Assembly (NCBI GenBank): GCA_016719385.1
Contig: JADJZA010000003.1
Coordinates: forward strand, 62,001 to 126,000
Direction of reading: 5' to 3'
DNA: 64,000 bases
Origin: Candidatus Microthrix subdominans
GTDB taxonomy: Bacteria > Actinomycetota > Acidimicrobiia > Acidimicrobiales > Microtrichaceae
A program made the position numbers and the translations under genes. The first letter of the stretch is position 1. Every line of letters starts with the position of its first letter. Below the pieces are notes generated by a model. The model was not told the DNA's origin. It saw only the letters and a program-made list of their open reading frames with translations, and searched no databases. Shown one piece after another: positions 34,384 through 42,854 of the stretch.

Positions 34384-34827
34384 CTACTCCTCGGCGTCGA
34401 CCACAAGCGCGTAGGAGCCCAGGGAGCACAGGCGCGCAGCATCCACCTCGCCGGTGGTTGTCCGCACGGTCATCAGCTGGCCGGTGTCGCTGTCGAAGCT
34501 CACATCCTCGACGGTGCCCAGCTCGAAACCGGCCGTGTCCAGCACCCGGCTGCCCCGGATCGCCAGCTTGCCCTTGACCGCAAGCACCTCGCGTTCCTCA
34601 TCCACCCGCTCGACGGCATCCTCGGAGTCGACGATCACCGCGTCGCCACCGAAGCGAAGCCGACCCCACTCGACGATGTCGGCGTTCTTTCCTCGACCGG
34701 AGATGTGCACCGCTTCGACCCGGTTAGCACCCGGGTCGATGATGAAGCCACGGATCTTGCCGATGTTGTCGGCCGAGTCTCCGGCAACCACCGTGCGCTT
34801 GTCCGCCGCGTTGAAGGTATCGATCAC
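34384..34827 (-). CDS. PRC-barrel domain protein
   Basis: A 147-residue protein with one or two PRC-barrel beta-domains (GKIRGFIIDPGANRVEAVHISGRG and GFELGTVEDVSFDSDTGQLMTVRT). PRC barrels are adaptor domains found in ribosome-maturation and photosynthetic-complex assembly proteins and in many actinobacterial stress loci. Last gene of a minus-strand operon starting at 36024; start overlaps the previous stop (ATGA). Confidence 0.75.
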   Translation of the reverse strand: MIDTFNAADKRTVVAGDSADNIGKIRGFIIDPGANRVEAVHISGRGKNADIVEWGRLRFGGDAVIVDSEDAVERVDEEREVLAVKGKLAIRGSRVLDTAGFELGTVEDVSFDSDTGQLMTVRTTTGEVDAARLCSLGSYALVVDAEE

Positions 34828-35429
34828 TGAGGGCCTCCCTCGTCGGTGGGACGTTCGGTGACGGGCGATGCGTTCATCATCCGCTCTCGATACTCCGTCA
34901 CCGCCGCCCCGAAGCCGGCCAGGTCGTTGCGTATGAACTCGGTCGATTCCACCGGGACCAACAGGTTGTCGCCCGACAGCGCCATCTGGTCGCTGATCGG
35001 CACGAAGGCGGTGCCGTCCAAGTCGGGTGCGCTCACCTCGTAGCCCACCGCCTCCGGCCGGCGCCCGGTGCTCAACACCACACCGACGACCTCGCCCAGG
35101 GCATTGCCGTCGGAGGACACCACCCGGTTGCCGACGACCGGCTTGGCCGCCTTGAGATGGCGAAGCGACTCCTCGTCGGCTGCCGCCTCGTCGATCGCCG
35201 TCGTGTCATCGATCATCAGCGCATCGGCACCGATGCCGGTGACCGACTCGGCGGTGAGCACCTCCTTGAGGCGTCCCGCAAACATTCCTCGCTTGTTCAG
35301 CGTGAACCCGAGCAGCCGGTGTTCGCTGCCGTCGTAGATGACGTCTCGAACTTCGGCGAGGTCCTCGCCGGTGGCGATCGACACCACCGGGAGTCCGATC
35401 AGATCGCCCGCCCTCAGCAGGTGCGTCAT
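34824..35429 (-). CDS. Two-domain PRC-barrel protein
   Basis: A 201-residue protein with two PRC-barrel-like repeats (MTHLLRAGDLIGLPVVSIATGEDLAEVRDVIYDG; then KPVVGNRVVSSDGNALGEVVGVVL). I start at ATG 35429, which overlaps the stop of the small membrane gene (ATGA) upstream. Probably an adaptor or scaffold in a stress response; partner unknown. Paralogue of the adjacent 34384-34827 gene. Confidence 0.75.
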   Translation of the reverse strand: MTHLLRAGDLIGLPVVSIATGEDLAEVRDVIYDGSEHRLLGFTLNKRGMFAGRLKEVLTAESVTGIGADALMIDDTTAIDEAAADEESLRHLKAAKPVVGNRVVSSDGNALGEVVGVVLSTGRRPEAVGYEVSAPDLDGTAFVPISDQMALSGDNLLVPVESTEFIRNDLAGFGAAVTEYRERMMNASPVTERPTDEGGPQ

Positions 35430-35560
35430 CGCCGTTCCCCCTTGCTTGCGGAGGCGGCCAACACCGAACCCCGTCGGCGCGACCGCAGGATCATCAGCAC
35501 CGCAATGATCAAGATGATGGCGACCACCACGGCGACGATGACCCAGGCCCATGCGTTCAT
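35426..35560 (-). CDS. 44-residue single-helix membrane protein
   Basis: A small gene that is easy to miss: ATG 35560, then MNAWAWVIVAVVVAIILIIAVLMILRS as one membrane helix and a short basic tail ending KGERR. Its stop overlaps the next start (ATGA), and it begins 15 bp after the stop of the gene at 35575-36024. The tight spacing on both sides supports it as a real operon member, perhaps an anchor for the PRC-barrel proteins. Confidence 0.7.
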   Translation of the reverse strand: MNAWAWVIVAVVVAIILIIAVLMILRSRRRGSVLAASASKGERR

Positions 35561-35574
35561 AGTTGCGTCCGTTC

Positions 35575-36024
35575 TCAGAGATCGATGATCGTCAGTTTGC
35601 CGTATCGGTACATGTGGTGAGCGCCCTGCTCCTTCATCGCTGCGATGACCCGAGACCGGTTGTTCTCGCCAACCGAGACCGTGACCAGACCATGGCCCGC
35701 CTTCAGTTCCTCCTGAATCCGTTCGACGTACCGACCTTCCTCGCCGAGGCTCTGGATGGCGCGCTTGATGCCCCGCAGCACGCCACCGCCACCACCAACA
35801 CCAACGCCACCGTCAGCGCCGTCAAAGCCGGGAGACAACTGTTCCAGTCCCTTTTGTCCTTGATAGACGTGAACCAGTTCGGGGTCGACGTCGAGGTCGG
35901 CCAGTTTGGACATCAGCTCGGGAACGTCGACGTCGGGGTTATCGATAATCCCGAACACCCGATCGTCGTGTTCACCCAGCACAGCGGCCGGATCAAGTGG
36001 TGAGGTCTTCTTGTGTTCGCTCAT
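35575..36024 (-). CDS. General-stress-protein-like hypothetical protein
   Basis: A 149-residue soluble protein (VFGIIDNPDVDVPELMSKLADLDVDPELVHVYQG at the start; ELKAGHGLVTVSVGENNRSRVIAAMKEQGAHHM at the end) separated by a glycine-rich stretch GGVGVGGGGGVLRGI. The two halves look like ferredoxin-like alpha/beta modules around a glycine zipper, as in general-stress proteins of the GSP17M type; this is tentative. First gene of a four-gene operon with the small membrane protein and both PRC-barrel genes. About 255 bp upstream of it contain no feature I can support. Confidence 0.6.
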   Translation of the reverse strand: MSEHKKTSPLDPAAVLGEHDDRVFGIIDNPDVDVPELMSKLADLDVDPELVHVYQGQKGLEQLSPGFDGADGGVGVGGGGGVLRGIKRAIQSLGEEGRYVERIQEELKAGHGLVTVSVGENNRSRVIAAMKEQGAHHMYRYGKLTIIDL

Positions 36025-36279
36025 GTCATTCCTTCATGCCTCGCTGGTCGGCTTCGGCCGCCATCGGTTCCTGCCCAATGCCCGCCATCAGGACAGGTTA
36101 AACGCCGGCGCTGCCGCGCCCATCGCTGTGAGGACGCTCGGATGTGTTCGTTCTACAGATCGACAATGGAGAATGCGGCCCTCGTCACCGATGCGTTGCA
36201 CGGTTCGAGCGATGCGGGTGAGGAACCCCTCGTCCGCTTCGGCCCCGGAGGAACGTGTCCCGGCACATCCCGGCGCCGA

Positions 36280-37074
36280 TCAGCGCTGACCACCCTGGTC
36301 GGGCCACCCCTGATCGCCGATCAACGGCACGAAGCGCACCGCCCCCAGGTCTGCCTCCACCAACTCATCGCCGTGTCGGGTGACCTGCACCAGCCGCTGG
36401 TCGCCAGGCTCCCGCTCGACCGGCATCACCAGCCGGCCGCCGTCGGCCAGCTGCTCGAGGAGGGCGTCGGGCACGCTCGGTCCGGCCGCCGTGACGATGA
36501 TGGCGTCGTAGGGCGCCCCGTCGGCGTACCCGAGCGACCCGTCGTCGGTCACCACCGTGACGTTGTCGTAGCCGAGCGAAGCCAGTAGGTCCGCAGCGCT
36601 CTTCGCCAGCAGGCCATGGCGCTCGACGCTCACCACGTCGGCGGCCACCCGGCTGAGCACCGCGGCCCCGTACCCCGAGCCGGTGCCGATCTCCAGGGCA
36701 CGATCGGACGGGGCCACCTGGGCGCTCTCGGTCATCGCCGCCACGATGAAGGGCTGAGAGATCGTCTGGCCCTCGGCGATCGGCAGCGGACCGTCGTCGT
36801 AGGACCGGCGGCGCAGGTTCCTCGGCACGAAGCGCTCCCGGGGCACCTCACCCATCGCTTTGAGCACGCGCTGGTCGACGAGCCCTCGATCCACCAGTTG
36901 GCGCTGCACCATCGCGTTGCGCCGAGCCGCCATCGCATCCGGGGGCTCCGCGCCATCTCGGGGCGCTGCGCCATCTCGGCGCGCCGTGTCCCCTCCAAGG
37001 TCACGGTCATCGCGGCTGGGCGCAGCGTCGTCGGCGTCGCCGCCGCCGCCGCCATCGAACTCGGAGGTCCCCAT
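36280..37074 (-). CDS. pcm: Protein-L-isoaspartate O-methyltransferase
   Basis: A 264-residue SAM methyltransferase: RERFVPRNLRRRSYDDGPLPIAEGQTISQPFIVAAM, then LEIGTGSGYGAAVLSRVA, is the Pcm signature. It methylates isoaspartyl residues so that damaged proteins can be repaired. The first 45 residues (GGGGGDADDAAPSRDDRD and alanine/arginine-rich) are low complexity, so the true start may be an internal Met just before RRNAMVQRQL. Divergent from the DUF202 pair. Confidence 0.88.
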   Translation of the reverse strand: MGTSEFDGGGGGDADDAAPSRDDRDLGGDTARRDGAAPRDGAEPPDAMAARRNAMVQRQLVDRGLVDQRVLKAMGEVPRERFVPRNLRRRSYDDGPLPIAEGQTISQPFIVAAMTESAQVAPSDRALEIGTGSGYGAAVLSRVAADVVSVERHGLLAKSAADLLASLGYDNVTVVTDDGSLGYADGAPYDAIIVTAAGPSVPDALLEQLADGGRLVMPVEREPGDQRLVQVTRHGDELVEADLGAVRFVPLIGDQGWPDQGGQR

Positions 37075-37114
37075 AAACACCAACCTACGACGTGGCCGGG
37101 TAGCGTCGGGCGCA

Positions 37115-37531
37115 ATGACGACCCCAGCACCATCCCGGCCTCGCCGGCGGGTCGGACCCACCCGCCAGGCGATCACCAACAGCTTCGGAACCGACCCCAG
37201 GCTGGTGGGATCCGAACCCGACTACAGGTTCACGCTGGCCAACGAGCGCACGTACCTCGCCTGGATCCGCACGGCCCTCGCACTGGCGGCCGGCGGGCTG
37301 GGAACGATCACGGTGATCGATACATTTTACGGCCAGGAGTTATTGGGCCTCATGTTGCTCGGCCTCAGCTTCATCACCGCCGCCACCTCGTATCGGCGCT
37401 GGTCGGCCAACGAACGATCGATTCGCCTCGAGCGGCCGCTGCCCCCATCGATCCTCCCCCAGGTGATGACGATCGGCACGGCGCTGGTGGCGATCGCTGC
37501 CAGCGTGCTCGTCATCGTGGGCAAGCTGTGA
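37115..37531 (+). CDS. DUF202 (YidH-family) membrane protein
   Basis: A 138-residue protein with the DUF202 motif FTLANERTYLAWIRTALALAAGG followed by two further helices. Function unknown; the family is often found as tandem pairs, as here. TAGCGT (37101-37106) ends 8 nt before the ATG, suggesting a leaderless transcript. Its stop overlaps the GTG of the next DUF202 gene. Confidence 0.85.
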   Translation: MTTPAPSRPRRRVGPTRQAITNSFGTDPRLVGSEPDYRFTLANERTYLAWIRTALALAAGGLGTITVIDTFYGQELLGLMLLGLSFITAATSYRRWSANERSIRLERPLPPSILPQVMTIGTALVAIAASVLVIVGKL

Positions 37532-37881
37532 GCCAGAAACCGCGGCTCGCCCCCGAACTGGACAAGCCGGGGCTTCAGCCCGAGCGGAACGCCCTGGCCT
37601 GGGAGCGCACCGCCATCTCGATGCTGCTGCTCGGCGTTGTGCTGGCACGAGCCGGATCGAAGGGCGGGCACTGGGCGATCGCTCTGGCCGGGCTGGTTCA
37701 GACCGTGATCGGTTCGGCGGTGCTCGTCTGGGCCGGGTTCCATTACCGCCACCTGCACGGCCCGATCGAACACGGCGGGGACCGAGTGGTCCACCCGGGT
37801 GCGGCCCGAGCGGTCGGGTGGACCACGGTTGCGTTCACCGCCGTCAGCGTGGTGGTTGCGGTCGATCTGATCCTGAGCTGA
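37528..37881 (+). CDS. DUF202-family membrane protein (second of pair)
   Basis: A 117-residue protein with LQPERNALAWERTAISMLLLG, the same family motif as the preceding gene, and three membrane helices. The GTG start lies in the stop of the upstream gene (GTGA), so the pair is translationally coupled, likely as a hetero-oligomer. Function unknown. Confidence 0.83.
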   Translation: MSQKPRLAPELDKPGLQPERNALAWERTAISMLLLGVVLARAGSKGGHWAIALAGLVQTVIGSAVLVWAGFHYRHLHGPIEHGGDRVVHPGAARAVGWTTVAFTAVSVVVAVDLILS

Positions 37882-37970
37882 CCGCCCGCAGGTCGGCCGA
37901 CCTGTCGAGAATGGCGCACCACCTTCGGCCGCTCTCCCCGACGAGGAGGCTGAGCCGGTAGCGTGTCCGG

Positions 37971-38273
37971 GTGCTCCTCATCGGAATCATCATCACAGGC
38001 ATGGTCGTCGGCGCTGCGGCGCAGTTCATCCTCGGACGCGAAGGCGGCCAGGTCGACTGGACGATGGCCTTCGTCGCCGGCATCGCCGGATCGTTCATCG
38101 GCGGCCTGATCATCAACCTGATCAACGGCGACGGGCTCAAGCTCGGCCCGAGCGGGCTGATCGGTTCGCTGGTCGGCGCCCTCATCGTCACCGCCATCTG
38201 GCAGGCGGTGAACGCCAGGAAGGCGGCCGGCACCAAGTCGGTCGCTCCGGGGCGCACCAAAACGCAGCGCTAA
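37971..38273 (+). CDS. GlsB/YeaQ/YmgE-family stress-response membrane protein
   Basis: A 100-residue protein with three short membrane helices and the glycine-rich family pattern (LIGIIITGMVVGAAAQFILG, FVAGIAGSFIGGLIINL, GLIGSLVGALIVTAIW), formerly called transglycosylase-associated. It has no known catalytic activity. GTG start at 37971; TAGCGT (37959-37964) ends 6 nt before it, so a leaderless transcript is likely. Confidence 0.85.
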   Translation: MLLIGIIITGMVVGAAAQFILGREGGQVDWTMAFVAGIAGSFIGGLIINLINGDGLKLGPSGLIGSLVGALIVTAIWQAVNARKAAGTKSVAPGRTKTQR

Positions 38274-38329
38274 GCGAACGGCCGGGCCGCTACCCTCCCC
38301 TCGGGGTACCCACCAAGGGGGGAAACCAC

Positions 38330-40243
38330 GTGAGCGATCTCGATCCGCACCCGGCCAGCGGGTTCACCGAGGCGGCCAACTCCGCCGCCGTCGTCAACTT
38401 CGACGACGAGGTCGACTTCGCAGCCGCTCGGCGCGGCCTGGTGGCGCAGCTGCCCGGCGGCCGGGTCGAACAGGACGGCAATGCCGTGTGGGACGTCGCC
38501 AGCCACGACTTTCTGCGCACCGATGAGGCGCCGCCTGCGACCGTGCATCCTGGCCTGTGGCGCCAGGGCCGCCTCAACTCCAATCACGGCCTGTTCGAGG
38601 TGGCCGACGGCGTGTGGCAGGCCCGCGGCTACGACATCTCCAACATCACCTTCATGGCGGCCGACTCCGGCTGGCTGATAATCGACCCGCTCACCACCGA
38701 GGCGACCGCCGCCGCCTGCCTGGCCCTCGCCAACGACACCCTGGGCGAGCGACCGGTGACCGCTGTGATCTACACCCACAGCCACGTCGACCACTTCGGC
38801 GGCGTGCTCGGCGTCACCACGGAGGACGCGGTCAACGCCGGCGACGTGCGCATCATCGCCCCCGACGGGTTCCTCGAGGAGGCGGTGAAGGAGAACGGCC
38901 ACGCCGGGCCGATCATGTCGCGCCGGGCGCTGTACCAGTTCGGTCCGCTACTGGCCCCGGGCCCCCGGGGCCAGGTGGACGCCGGGTTGGGTCAGGCGCT
39001 CCCCCTCGGGGCCTCCAACCTGTTGGCCCCCACCGAGACGATCGCCGCCACCGGCGAGGAGCTCAACGTCGACGGTATCCGCATCGTGTTCCAGAACACC
39101 CCCGACGCCGAGGCGCCAGCGGAAATGAACTTCTTCTTCCCCGACAAGTCGCTCTTGTGCCTGGCCGAGAACTGCACCCACAACCTGCACAACCTGTATC
39201 CGATCCGCGGCGCCCAAACCCGAGACGCGCTCGCCTGGAGCAAATACCTCCAGGAGGCGCTGGTGATGTGGGGCGACCACACCGACATCTGCTTCGCCAG
39301 CCACCACTGGCCACGCTTCGGCGGCGACGACGCCCGCGCGTTCATCGCCCTGCAACGCGACGTCTACCGCTGGATGCACGACCAGACGCTGCGCTTGGCC
39401 AACCACGGCCACACCCCCGACGAGATCGCCGACGAACTCAGCCTGCCCGAGTGCTTCTCCCACCAGAGCCACGTGCAGGGCTACTACGGCACGGTCAGCC
39501 ACAACGTGCGCTCGGTGTACAACCGCTACCTGGGTTGGTACGACGGCAACCCGGCCAACCTGCACCCGCTGCCCCCGGTCGAGGCCGCTGGTCGCTACGT
39601 CGAGATGATGGGCGGCGCCGACAATGTGATCGCGGGTGCCCGTCGGGCCTACTCGGAGGGCGAGTACCGCTGGGTGGCCCAGGTGCTCAACCACGTGGTC
39701 TTCGACGATCCCGCCAACGCCGAGGCGCGGCGGCTGTCCGCCGACGCGATGGAGCAGCTGGGCTACCAGTCCGAGTCGGCCACCTGGCGCAACGCCTACC
39801 TGTGGGGAGCCTTCGAACTGCGCCACGGCTCGCTCCAGCTCGGCCGTGCCCGCCAGCCGGCGATGGCCCGGGCGATGACCGGCGACCTGCTGATCGATGC
39901 GATGGGCGTCCGCTTCAACCCGGCCAGGTTTCGGGATCGAGCCTCAATCCTGTGGCGGTTGACCGACCTGGACGAGACGCAGCTGATCGAGGTGAGCAAC
40001 CACGCCATCTCGCAGCGGCGTCTCCCCCTCGATGCCGTGCCGGGCGGCGCCGGCGTCCCAGCGGTGGACGTGGTCGTCGGCCTCGATCGGGCGACGATGG
40101 TGACGATCACCGACGAGGCCGAGCGCTTCGGCCCGCTGGTCGACGACGGCACGATCACGATCGAGTCCGGCGACGCCGCGGTCGCCGCCGAGTTCCTTTC
40201 GGCCCTCGACGTGTTCCAGACCGCAAACATCATCGAGCCCTAG
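38330..40243 (+). CDS. Alkyl sulfatase (SdsA/BDS1-like metallo-beta-lactamase-fold)
   Basis: A 637-residue type III sulfatase. The zinc-binding THSHVDHFGG lies at about residue 146; further metal residues in LAENCTHNLHNLY follow, then the helical dimerisation domain (KYLQEALVMWGDHTDICFASHHWPRFGG) and a C-terminal SCP2-like domain. It hydrolyses primary alkyl sulfates such as dodecyl sulfate to alcohol plus sulfate. GTG start at 38330 with an AAGGGGGGA ribosome binding site. There is no obvious signal peptide. Together with two type I sulfatases it shows strong investment in sulfate esters. Confidence 0.9.
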   Translation: MSDLDPHPASGFTEAANSAAVVNFDDEVDFAAARRGLVAQLPGGRVEQDGNAVWDVASHDFLRTDEAPPATVHPGLWRQGRLNSNHGLFEVADGVWQARGYDISNITFMAADSGWLIIDPLTTEATAAACLALANDTLGERPVTAVIYTHSHVDHFGGVLGVTTEDAVNAGDVRIIAPDGFLEEAVKENGHAGPIMSRRALYQFGPLLAPGPRGQVDAGLGQALPLGASNLLAPTETIAATGEELNVDGIRIVFQNTPDAEAPAEMNFFFPDKSLLCLAENCTHNLHNLYPIRGAQTRDALAWSKYLQEALVMWGDHTDICFASHHWPRFGGDDARAFIALQRDVYRWMHDQTLRLANHGHTPDEIADELSLPECFSHQSHVQGYYGTVSHNVRSVYNRYLGWYDGNPANLHPLPPVEAAGRYVEMMGGADNVIAGARRAYSEGEYRWVAQVLNHVVFDDPANAEARRLSADAMEQLGYQSESATWRNAYLWGAFELRHGSLQLGRARQPAMARAMTGDLLIDAMGVRFNPARFRDRASILWRLTDLDETQLIEVSNHAISQRRLPLDAVPGGAGVPAVDVVVGLDRATMVTITDEAERFGPLVDDGTITIESGDAAVAAEFLSALDVFQTANIIEP

Positions 40244-40292
40244 AACACCCTTACCACCACCCCACCCCACCCCACCCCCCACCCCCGAAGTC

Positions 40293-40490
40293 GGGAGCCC
40301 AAAGCGCGCTCAGACGGTCGTTTCCACTCCCGAGTTGCCGGCAGCACCCCCACCCTGCCCGAACCGGGGAGCCCAAAGCGCGCTCAGACGGTCGTCTGCA
40401 CTCCCGAGTTGCCGGCAGCACCCCCACCCTGCCCGAACCGGGGAGCCCAAAGCGCGCCCAGACGGTCATCTGCACTCCCGAGTTGCCGGG
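40293..40490. repeat. 74-bp tandem repeat, 2.7 units (cluster A)
   Basis: Units start at 40293, 40367 and 40441 and begin GGGAGCCCAAAGCGCGC. Each holds a small dyad (perfect in unit 2: CAGACGGTCGTCTG at 40385-40398) and GAGTTGCCGGCAGC. The same unit occurs twice at 41885-42010, so the two clusters bracket the membrane-protein/GntR gene pair. Confidence 0.9.
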
Positions 40491-40594
40491 GACGCATGCT
40501 GGCGCTAGGCCGGCCGACCGATATGCCGTCTTGTTTGTATCGCCACATTTGATACATTGAGCGAACAACCCTAAGGGACCAGCGAAGGAGCACG

Positions 40595-41482
40595 ATGGAC
40601 ACCGACGTTGCCTCCCTGTTCTGGTTCGCAGTTCCCGGCATCCTGGTGCCCGGAGTCCTGCTCGTCCTGGCGTTTCGAAGCCCGACCTGGAAGCAGATGA
40701 CCCGCTGGGCCACGCAGGCGCAGGTCACGATCACCACGCACAACGACGACATGATCCGGGACCGACTCGGTCGAGCGCGTCGCTACCGGTCCCTGGTCAG
40801 CCTCCCCTTCTGGTGGATCTTCGCCCTTCCCACGATCCTGACGAAGCCCCTTCCCGGTTGGATTGACGGCGCCGCCTGGATTCCGCTCACCGGGTACATG
40901 CTCGGCTCCATGTTGGCCGCCGTCTCACAGCCGGAAAAGCCAGGCAACGTCCGTGCCGCCGAGCTATCCCCCCGTTTACCGTCCCGATACGCCCAACCCC
41001 GAGCCCGGCTGGCTCCGTGGCTCGTGCTGTCCACTGCCATTATCCTCTTCGGGCTGGCCAAAGCGTTTCCACCCATGTATGCGTTGTCGGTGCGGGCGCA
41101 GGTCCCCCAACTGTTGACTGCAGTGGCGGTCGCCGCGCTGGCCGAGGTGGCGCTTCGGGTGATCGGGCGCCAACCCCAAATGACCGGAAGCGCCACCAGG
41201 AGGGCGGCCGACGACGCGCTGCGGTCCACCGGCGCCACGGCAGCCGTCGCCTCGGCCATCATGATGTCGCTCATCACGCTCGGTTCGGCGATTCGAGTCT
41301 CGTTGGGTTCAGGGCAACGGGCCTGGGTGGGGTTGCCGGCGATGGTGATCGTCGGAGGACTCACCTACATCGTCTTCGCCGCCATCATCACTCAACAACC
41401 GTGGGCACCGACGTGGCGACGGCCGCTACAGCTCGCACCGAAGACCCACCCGGATCCGACCACGAAATCGGTCGGCGCATGA
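40595..41482 (+). CDS. Integral membrane protein of unknown function (GntR partner)
   Basis: A 295-residue protein with about six or seven membrane helices (SLFWFAVPGILVPGVLLVLAF first; then SLVSLPFWWIFALPTIL; WLVLSTAIILFGLAKAF; a final TYIVFAAIIT helix). I recognise no family. Its stop overlaps the ATG of the GntR regulator (ATGA), so regulator and membrane protein form one operon, as in YtrA-type systems, but no ABC ATPase is present. Flanked on both sides by 74-bp repeats. Confidence 0.65.
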   Translation: MDTDVASLFWFAVPGILVPGVLLVLAFRSPTWKQMTRWATQAQVTITTHNDDMIRDRLGRARRYRSLVSLPFWWIFALPTILTKPLPGWIDGAAWIPLTGYMLGSMLAAVSQPEKPGNVRAAELSPRLPSRYAQPRARLAPWLVLSTAIILFGLAKAFPPMYALSVRAQVPQLLTAVAVAALAEVALRVIGRQPQMTGSATRRAADDALRSTGATAAVASAIMMSLITLGSAIRVSLGSGQRAWVGLPAMVIVGGLTYIVFAAIITQQPWAPTWRRPLQLAPKTHPDPTTKSVGA

Positions 41483-41849
41483 TCATCACCGTCGATGCGG
41501 CAGCGGAGATTCCGCCCTATGCCCAGGTGCGCAGCCAGATACTGGATGCCATCGCCACCGGTGCGCTGCCACCTGGCACCCGGCTGCCGACGATCCGTCA
41601 GCTGGCAGGCGACCTGGGGCTGGCAAACAACACCGTTGCCCGGGCCTACCGTGAGCTACTGGCCGACGGCGTGCTCGAGTCCGGGGTCGGCGAGGCACGT
41701 TCGTGCGCGACCAAGCGACCGACGTGGTGCCCGACGCCCGAACGCAGCGCCTCGAAGAACTGGTTCGCACCTACGTCGACGGCGCCCGCTCCATCGGCGT
41801 GCCTAGGGACGAGATCGTCGGCGCGCTCGACCGAGCGCTGGGCTCGTAA
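41479..41849 (+). pseudogene. GntR-family (YtrA-type) regulator, frameshifted
   Basis: ATG 41479 gives the YtrA-type winged helix (EIPPYAQVRSQILDAIATGALPPGTRLPTIRQLAGDLGLANNTVARAYRELLADG). At about 41694 the family sequence moves to another frame (GTFVRDQATDVVPDARTQRLEELV), ending at a stop at 41847-41849. A single missing G in a G-run (GAGGCACG instead of GAGGGCACG) accounts for it. With that base the product is about 123 residues, normal for this subfamily. It may be an assembly error or a truncated repressor that keeps its DNA-binding domain. Confidence 0.8.
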
Positions 41850-41884
41850 CGGGGACCGTCCGAGTTCACCAACACCCCCGAACC

Positions 41885-42010
41885 GGGGAGCCCACAGCGC
41901 GGTCTGACGGTCACCTGCACTCCCGAGTTGCCGGCAGCACCCCCACCCTGCCCGAACCGGGGAGCCCACAGCGCGCCCAGACGGTCACCTGCACTCCCGA
42001 GTTGGCAGTG
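41885..42010. repeat. 74-bp repeat, cluster B (about 1.7 units)
   Basis: Units start at 41886 and 41960 and are the same family as 40293-40490, with CCCACAGCGCG in place of CCCAAAGCGCG and GGTCACCTG in the dyad. A short duplicated GAGTTGGCAGTGC follows (to about 42030). It lies between the GntR gene and the convergent lipoprotein gene. Confidence 0.88.
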
Positions 42011-42066
42011 CTTCCGGAGTTGGCAGTGCACCGGAGGTGGCGAGCGTCACCGAACGGTGGAGGGGG

Positions 42067-42750
42067 TCAGTTGGCGAACTCGTTCAGCCGGTCGAGGATG
42101 GCGGTCATGGTGGGCTCGGCCTGGTCGGTGTCGAAGATGTTCTGGGCGTGAGCAGACCCGGGCAGAATGATCGCCTCATTGTCGTCGCCCTCGGCGGTGT
42201 CTGCCATCTGGGTGGAGACGTCGGCCACCGGCTCGTCCTCGCTGGCGATGAACAGCTTCGGGGAGGCGCCCAGCCCGTCGACCACCGAGTTGGGCGACAA
42301 CAAGATGATCTGATCGGGCAGGTCGGGCTGCTGGGAAACGAGTCCCATCGTCCCGCCGGCCCCTGCGCTCGCTCCGAGCAGCGCCACGTCGGCGATGTTG
42401 CGCTCCTCGTTGAGGTAGGTGACCGCAGCCTCGATGCCCTCGGGGCTGATGTCCTCGACCGCAACAACGGTGGCGTCCTGGGCGGCGATCGCCGTGGCCT
42501 GGTCCTCCCAGCTCGCAGCGTCGAACGCCGCACCGTGGGCGAGCACCACCCCGTAGCTGCCGTCGCCCCAGAGGACTGCCTCGCCGGCGCCGGTGTCGAT
42601 TCGCTCGCCGCTGGTTGCGGCCGCAGCCCCGTTGGCGCTGTCACCGGAGGCTGTATCCCCGGAGCTCGCGTCGCCTGAGTCGCCGCAGGCCGCGCCGACG
42701 AGCGCAACGAGAACAAACAGGCCGAGGAATCTGAACCGGGAGCGTGACAT
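42067..42750 (-). CDS. Lipoprotein with alpha/beta-hydrolase fold
   Basis: A 227-residue secreted lipoprotein: signal peptide with lipobox LVGAAC (about residues 17-22), an Asp/Ser/Gly-rich linker, and an alpha/beta-hydrolase core with the nucleophile elbow LLGASAGAGG and a C-terminal histidine in GSAHAQNIF. It is short for the fold and lacks a lid. Substrate unknown. I start at MSRSRFRFLG (42750), which gives a proper signal peptide. Confidence 0.72.
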   Translation of the reverse strand: MSRSRFRFLGLFVLVALVGAACGDSGDASSGDTASGDSANGAAAATSGERIDTGAGEAVLWGDGSYGVVLAHGAAFDAASWEDQATAIAAQDATVVAVEDISPEGIEAAVTYLNEERNIADVALLGASAGAGGTMGLVSQQPDLPDQIILLSPNSVVDGLGASPKLFIASEDEPVADVSTQMADTAEGDDNEAIILPGSAHAQNIFDTDQAEPTMTAILDRLNEFAN

Positions 42751-42854
42751 CGGACCAACGTACGGGCCGGTCAGCGCCGAGTTTGGTCGGGTGTTGGCCC
42801 AGGCCACGCCTGGCAGTCGGCCCGTCGGGCCCGCCCGAGTGCCAGGATCGGGCC

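Noticed and set aside
36025..36279. Possible small genes in the gap between the stress operon and pcm
   Set aside because: Only frames with biased composition and no ribosome binding site or homology; I see nothing supportable there.
40293..40490. CRISPR or tRNA-like repeat
   Set aside because: Units are contiguous 74-bp copies without unique spacers, and the fold does not give a cloverleaf.
40281..40520. A C-rich antisense gene across the 74-bp repeats
   Set aside because: The translation simply repeats the unit and carries no domain.
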